Assembly (NCBI RefSeq): GCF_001571365.1
Contig: NZ_BCTQ01000014.1
Coordinates: forward strand, 62,001 to 126,000
Origin: Achromobacter denitrificans NBRC 15125
GTDB taxonomy: Bacteria; Pseudomonadota; Gammaproteobacteria; Burkholderiales; Burkholderiaceae_B
DNA: 64,000 bases
Direction: 5' to 3'
Below are positions 61,365 through 64,000 of the stretch, piece after piece (the first letter of the stretch is position 1; each line of letters starts with the position of its first letter). Both the position numbers and the translations under genes were made by a program. The notes beneath the pieces are model-generated. The model had not been told where the DNA came from and made no database searches. It worked only from the letters and a program-made list of their open reading frames with translations.

Positions 61365-62525
61365 ATGCCCAACGCCTCCCACGCCTACCAGGACATCCGC
61401 GAAGCCGTGCGCGATCTCTGCGCCCAGTTCCCCTCCGAATACTTCCGCAAGGTCGACGAAGAACGGGGCTACCCCGAAGCGTTCGTCCGCGCCCTGACCG
61501 AAGCGGGCTGGCTGGCCGCCCTGATTCCGCAGGAATACGGCGGCTCGGGCCTGGGCCTGACCGAGGCCTCGGTCATCATGGAGGAAATCAACCGCAGCGG
61601 CGGCAACTCCGGCGCCTGCCACGGCCAGATGTACAACATGGGCACGTTGCTGCGCCACGGCTCGGAGGCCCAGAAGCGCGAGTACCTCCCCCGCATCGCG
61701 GCCGGCGAACTGCGCCTGCAATCCATGGGCGTCACCGAGCCCACCACCGGCACCGACACCACCAAGATCAAGACCACCGCGGTCAAGCGCGGCGACCGCT
61801 ACGTGATCAACGGCCAGAAGGTCTGGATCTCGCGAGTGCAGCACTCGGACCTGATGATCCTGCTGGCCCGCACCACCCCGCTGGAGCAGGTCACCCGCAA
61901 GTCGGAAGGCATGTCGATCTTCCTCGTGGACCTGCATCACGCCGTCAAGCACGGCATGACGATCCGGCCCATTCCCAACATGGTCAACCACGAGACCAAC
62001 GAACTGTTCTTCGACAACCTCGAAATCCCCGAAGACAACCTGATCGGCGAGGAAGGCAAGGGTTTCAAGTACATCCTCGACGGCCTCAACGCCGAACGCA
62101 CCCTGATCGCCGCCGAGTGCATCGGCGACGGCTACTGGTTCGTGGACAAGGTCACCGCCTACGCCAAGGAACGCATGGTCTTCGGCCGCCCCATCGGCCA
62201 GAACCAGGGCGTGCAGTTCCCCATCGCCCGCGCCCACATCAACGTGGAAGCCGCCAGCCTCATGCGCTACGAAGCCTGCCGCCTGTTCGACGCGCACGAG
62301 CCCTGCGGCGCCCAGGCCAACATGGCCAAGCTGCTGGCGGCCGACGCCTCCTGGGAAGCGGCCAACGCCTGCCTGCAGTTCCATGGCGGCTTCGGCTTCG
62401 CCAACGAGTACGACGTCGAGCGCAAGTTCCGCGAAACCCGCCTCTACCAGGTTGCCCCGATCTCGACCAACCTGATCCTGTCCTACGTCGCCGAACACAT
62501 CCTGGGCCTGCCCCGCTCCTTCTGA
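61365..62525 (+). CDS. Acyl-CoA dehydrogenase family protein
   Basis: A 386-residue FAD enzyme that introduces a double bond next to a CoA thioester. Family segments are IPQEYGGSGLGL, SMGVTEPTTGTDT, NGQKVWISRV, ERMVFGRPIGQNQ and QFHGGFGFANEYDVERKFR. The start is the ATG at 61365. The gene begins a two-gene run with the MmgE/PrpD gene 14 bases downstream, so both may act on one branched or methylated acid. A CoA transferase is missing here; the specific substrate is unknown. Confidence 0.92.
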   Translation: MPNASHAYQDIREAVRDLCAQFPSEYFRKVDEERGYPEAFVRALTEAGWLAALIPQEYGGSGLGLTEASVIMEEINRSGGNSGACHGQMYNMGTLLRHGSEAQKREYLPRIAAGELRLQSMGVTEPTTGTDTTKIKTTAVKRGDRYVINGQKVWISRVQHSDLMILLARTTPLEQVTRKSEGMSIFLVDLHHAVKHGMTIRPIPNMVNHETNELFFDNLEIPEDNLIGEEGKGFKYILDGLNAERTLIAAECIGDGYWFVDKVTAYAKERMVFGRPIGQNQGVQFPIARAHINVEAASLMRYEACRLFDAHEPCGAQANMAKLLAADASWEAANACLQFHGGFGFANEYDVERKFRETRLYQVAPISTNLILSYVAEHILGLPRSF

Positions 62526-62539
62526 CCCGCCCGCCATCC

Positions 62540-63919
62540 ATGACCGCTGCCAAAGACACCCCGCACCTGAGCGCCGAACTCGCGGCCTTCGCCGCCAACC
62601 TGCGCTACGAAGACATCCCCGCGCCGGTCCTGCGCCGGGCCGAAGACCTGCTGCTGGACTGCCTGGCCTCCATCCTGGCCGGCGCCTCGGCCCGCGCCGT
62701 GCAAGCCATCGACCGCTACGCGGCCGCCATGGGCCCGGCCACCGGCGACAGCGAAGTCCTCATCACCCGCCGCCGCACCACGCCGCTGTTCGCCGCCATG
62801 GTGAACGCGGCGGCGGCCCACGTGGTCGAGCAGGACGACGTGCACAACGGCTCCGTGTTCCACCCCGCCGCGGTCGTGTTCCCGCCGGCGCTGGCCGTCG
62901 CGCAGGCCCTGGGCCGCTCCGGCCGCGACCTCCTGGTGGCCGCCGTGGCCGGCTACGAAGTGGGCATCCGCGTGGGCGAGTTCCTCGGCCGCTCGCACTA
63001 CAAGATCTTCCACACCACCGGCACCGCCGGCACGCTGGCGGCCGCCGTCACCGCCGGGCGCCTGCTCAACCTGTCTCCCGAGGCCATGCTGAACGCGCTG
63101 GGCTCGGCCGGCACGCAGGCCGCCGGCCTCTGGGAATTCCTGCGCGACGCCGCCGACTCCAAGCAACTGCACACGGCCAAGGCCGCCGCCGACGGCATCA
63201 CCGCCGCCTACCTCGCCCAGGAAGGCTTCACGGGCGCGCGCCACATCCTCGAAGGCCCGCAAGGCATGGCCGCCGGCATGTCCACCGACGCCGACCCCAG
63301 CCGCCTGTGCGACCGCCTCGGCGAACGCTGGGCGCTGGCCGAAACCTCGTTCAAGTTCCATGCGTCCTGCCGCCACACGCATCCGGCCGCGGACGCGCTG
63401 CAGCAGGCCCTGCGGGACAACAACCTGACCGAAGCCGACATCGAACGCGTGGTCGCCCACGTTCACCAGGGCGCCATCGACGTGCTCGGCCCGGTCGTGA
63501 ATCCCCAGACCGTGCACCAGTCCAAGTTCTCCATGGGCACCGTGCTGGCCCTGATCGCCCGCCAGGGCCGCGCCGGCCTGGCCGAATTCGACGCCGGCCT
63601 GGACGACCCCGGCGTGGCCACCTTCCGCGGCAGGGTCGAAATGGAGCTGGATCCGGAAGTCGACGGCGCCTATCCGCAGCGCTGGATCGGCAAGGTCACC
63701 GTCTACACCCGCGACGGCCGCAAGCTGCACAGCCGCGTGGACGAGCCCAAGGGCGATCCGGGCAACACGCTCAGCCGCGCCGAGATCGAGGACAAGACCC
63801 TCAGCCTGGGCCGCTATGCCGGCGCCGCGACCGAAGCCGAGCTGCGCGGCCTGATCGACGCCATCTGGGGGCTGGAGAAGCAGGAACGCATCGGCGCCCT
63901 GCTGCCGCCCGCCGCCTGA
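62540..63919 (+). CDS. MmgE/PrpD family protein
   Basis: A 459-residue protein of the 2-methylcitrate dehydratase (PrpD)/MmgE/immune-responsive gene 1 family. Typical segments are LLDCLASILAGA, the His/Asp-rich AHVVEQDDVHNGSVFHPAAV, FKFHASCRHTHPAADAL and HQSKFSMGTVLA. Members dehydrate or decarboxylate methylated tricarboxylic acids, but many in this group have other unknown roles, and no prpB/prpC genes are visible. It forms an operon with the acyl-CoA dehydrogenase. Confidence 0.92.
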   Translation: MTAAKDTPHLSAELAAFAANLRYEDIPAPVLRRAEDLLLDCLASILAGASARAVQAIDRYAAAMGPATGDSEVLITRRRTTPLFAAMVNAAAAHVVEQDDVHNGSVFHPAAVVFPPALAVAQALGRSGRDLLVAAVAGYEVGIRVGEFLGRSHYKIFHTTGTAGTLAAAVTAGRLLNLSPEAMLNALGSAGTQAAGLWEFLRDAADSKQLHTAKAAADGITAAYLAQEGFTGARHILEGPQGMAAGMSTDADPSRLCDRLGERWALAETSFKFHASCRHTHPAADALQQALRDNNLTEADIERVVAHVHQGAIDVLGPVVNPQTVHQSKFSMGTVLALIARQGRAGLAEFDAGLDDPGVATFRGRVEMELDPEVDGAYPQRWIGKVTVYTRDGRKLHSRVDEPKGDPGNTLSRAEIEDKTLSLGRYAGAATEAELRGLIDAIWGLEKQERIGALLPPAA

Positions 63920-63923
63920 GAAC

Positions 63924-63958
63924 GCGAGGGCCGCGGCACAGGCGCCGCGGCCCCTCGC
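63924..63958. terminator. GC-rich hairpin after the MmgE/PrpD gene
   Basis: A 14-base stem with one bulged base (GCGAGGG-CCGCGGC with GCCGCGG-CCCCTCGC) starts 4 bases after the stop codon. No T-run follows; it probably ends or protects the transcript. Confidence 0.55.
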
Positions 63959-64000
63959 GCGCGTCCGCCGGCGATGCTTCCTCGCCGCCGGCGCCGGCCT

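Overview
The window is GC-rich DNA from a beta-proteobacterium of the Alcaligenaceae, most likely Bordetella or a close relative such as Achromobacter. The reasons are the several Bug-type tripartite tricarboxylate transporter (TTT) receptors without transporters, the ridA-recG-oxyR-dps order, an ntrB/ntrC/glnA cluster with a sigma-54 promoter, and above all a kpsMTE/wza/tviB/wcb-type capsule locus of the kind known from bordetellae. No RNA genes, CRISPR arrays, prophages or intact insertion sequences were seen.

Layout. 1-1600: the start of a branched-chain amino-acid binding protein gene, divergent from a small serine hydrolase gene. 1972-29846: a roughly 28 kb capsule region. On the plus strand are a 2524-residue iterative type I polyketide synthase (PKS) and an alpha-oxoamine synthase (AONS), joined by an ATGA overlap. 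Converging on them is a ten-gene minus-strand operon running from kpsM (23737) to an LTA-synthase-like membrane protein (10904): kpsM, kpsT, kpsE, a TviE-like glycosyltransferase, a Wza/KpsD lipoprotein, TviB-like nucleotide-sugar dehydrogenase, KpsC, KpsS, an SDR and the LTA-synthase-like protein. Divergent from kpsM are two glycosyltransferase-like genes and a TviD-like SGNH/TPR protein. 29916-34090: dps, oxyR, recG, ridA. 34174-34535: an intergenic repeat cluster. 34530-42348: accessory catabolic genes (LysR, AtuA pair, Bug receptor; then IclR, two SDRs, a second Bug receptor and a cupin oxygenase). 42543-47302: ferredoxin-NADP reductase divergent from an iron(III) ABC importer with a Fur box. 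47318-51228: a third Bug receptor, two pirins and a divergent LysR. 51290-57503: ntrC, ntrB, glnA, hemW, rdgB. 57707-63919: an EAL-CBS-GGDEF protein, a chemoreceptor, an acyl-CoA dehydrogenase and an MmgE/PrpD protein.

How the capsule genes fit together (inference from families). TviB makes a UDP-HexNAc uronate, the TviE-like GT4 enzyme polymerises it, and the TviD-like SGNH protein may O-acetylate it, as in the Salmonella Typhi Vi antigen. Assembly and export follow group 2 capsule logic instead: KpsC and KpsS build a Kdo primer on a lipid, KpsM/KpsT export it, and KpsE/Wza span the envelope. The PKS has no thioesterase and is followed directly by an AONS-family enzyme, so together with the SDR it could make a sphingoid-like amino lipid for the reducing-end anchor. 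That lipid is the least described and most interesting part of the window. No TviC-type 4-epimerase is seen here, so the polymer could be GlcNAcA rather than GalNAcA unless an epimerase lies elsewhere.
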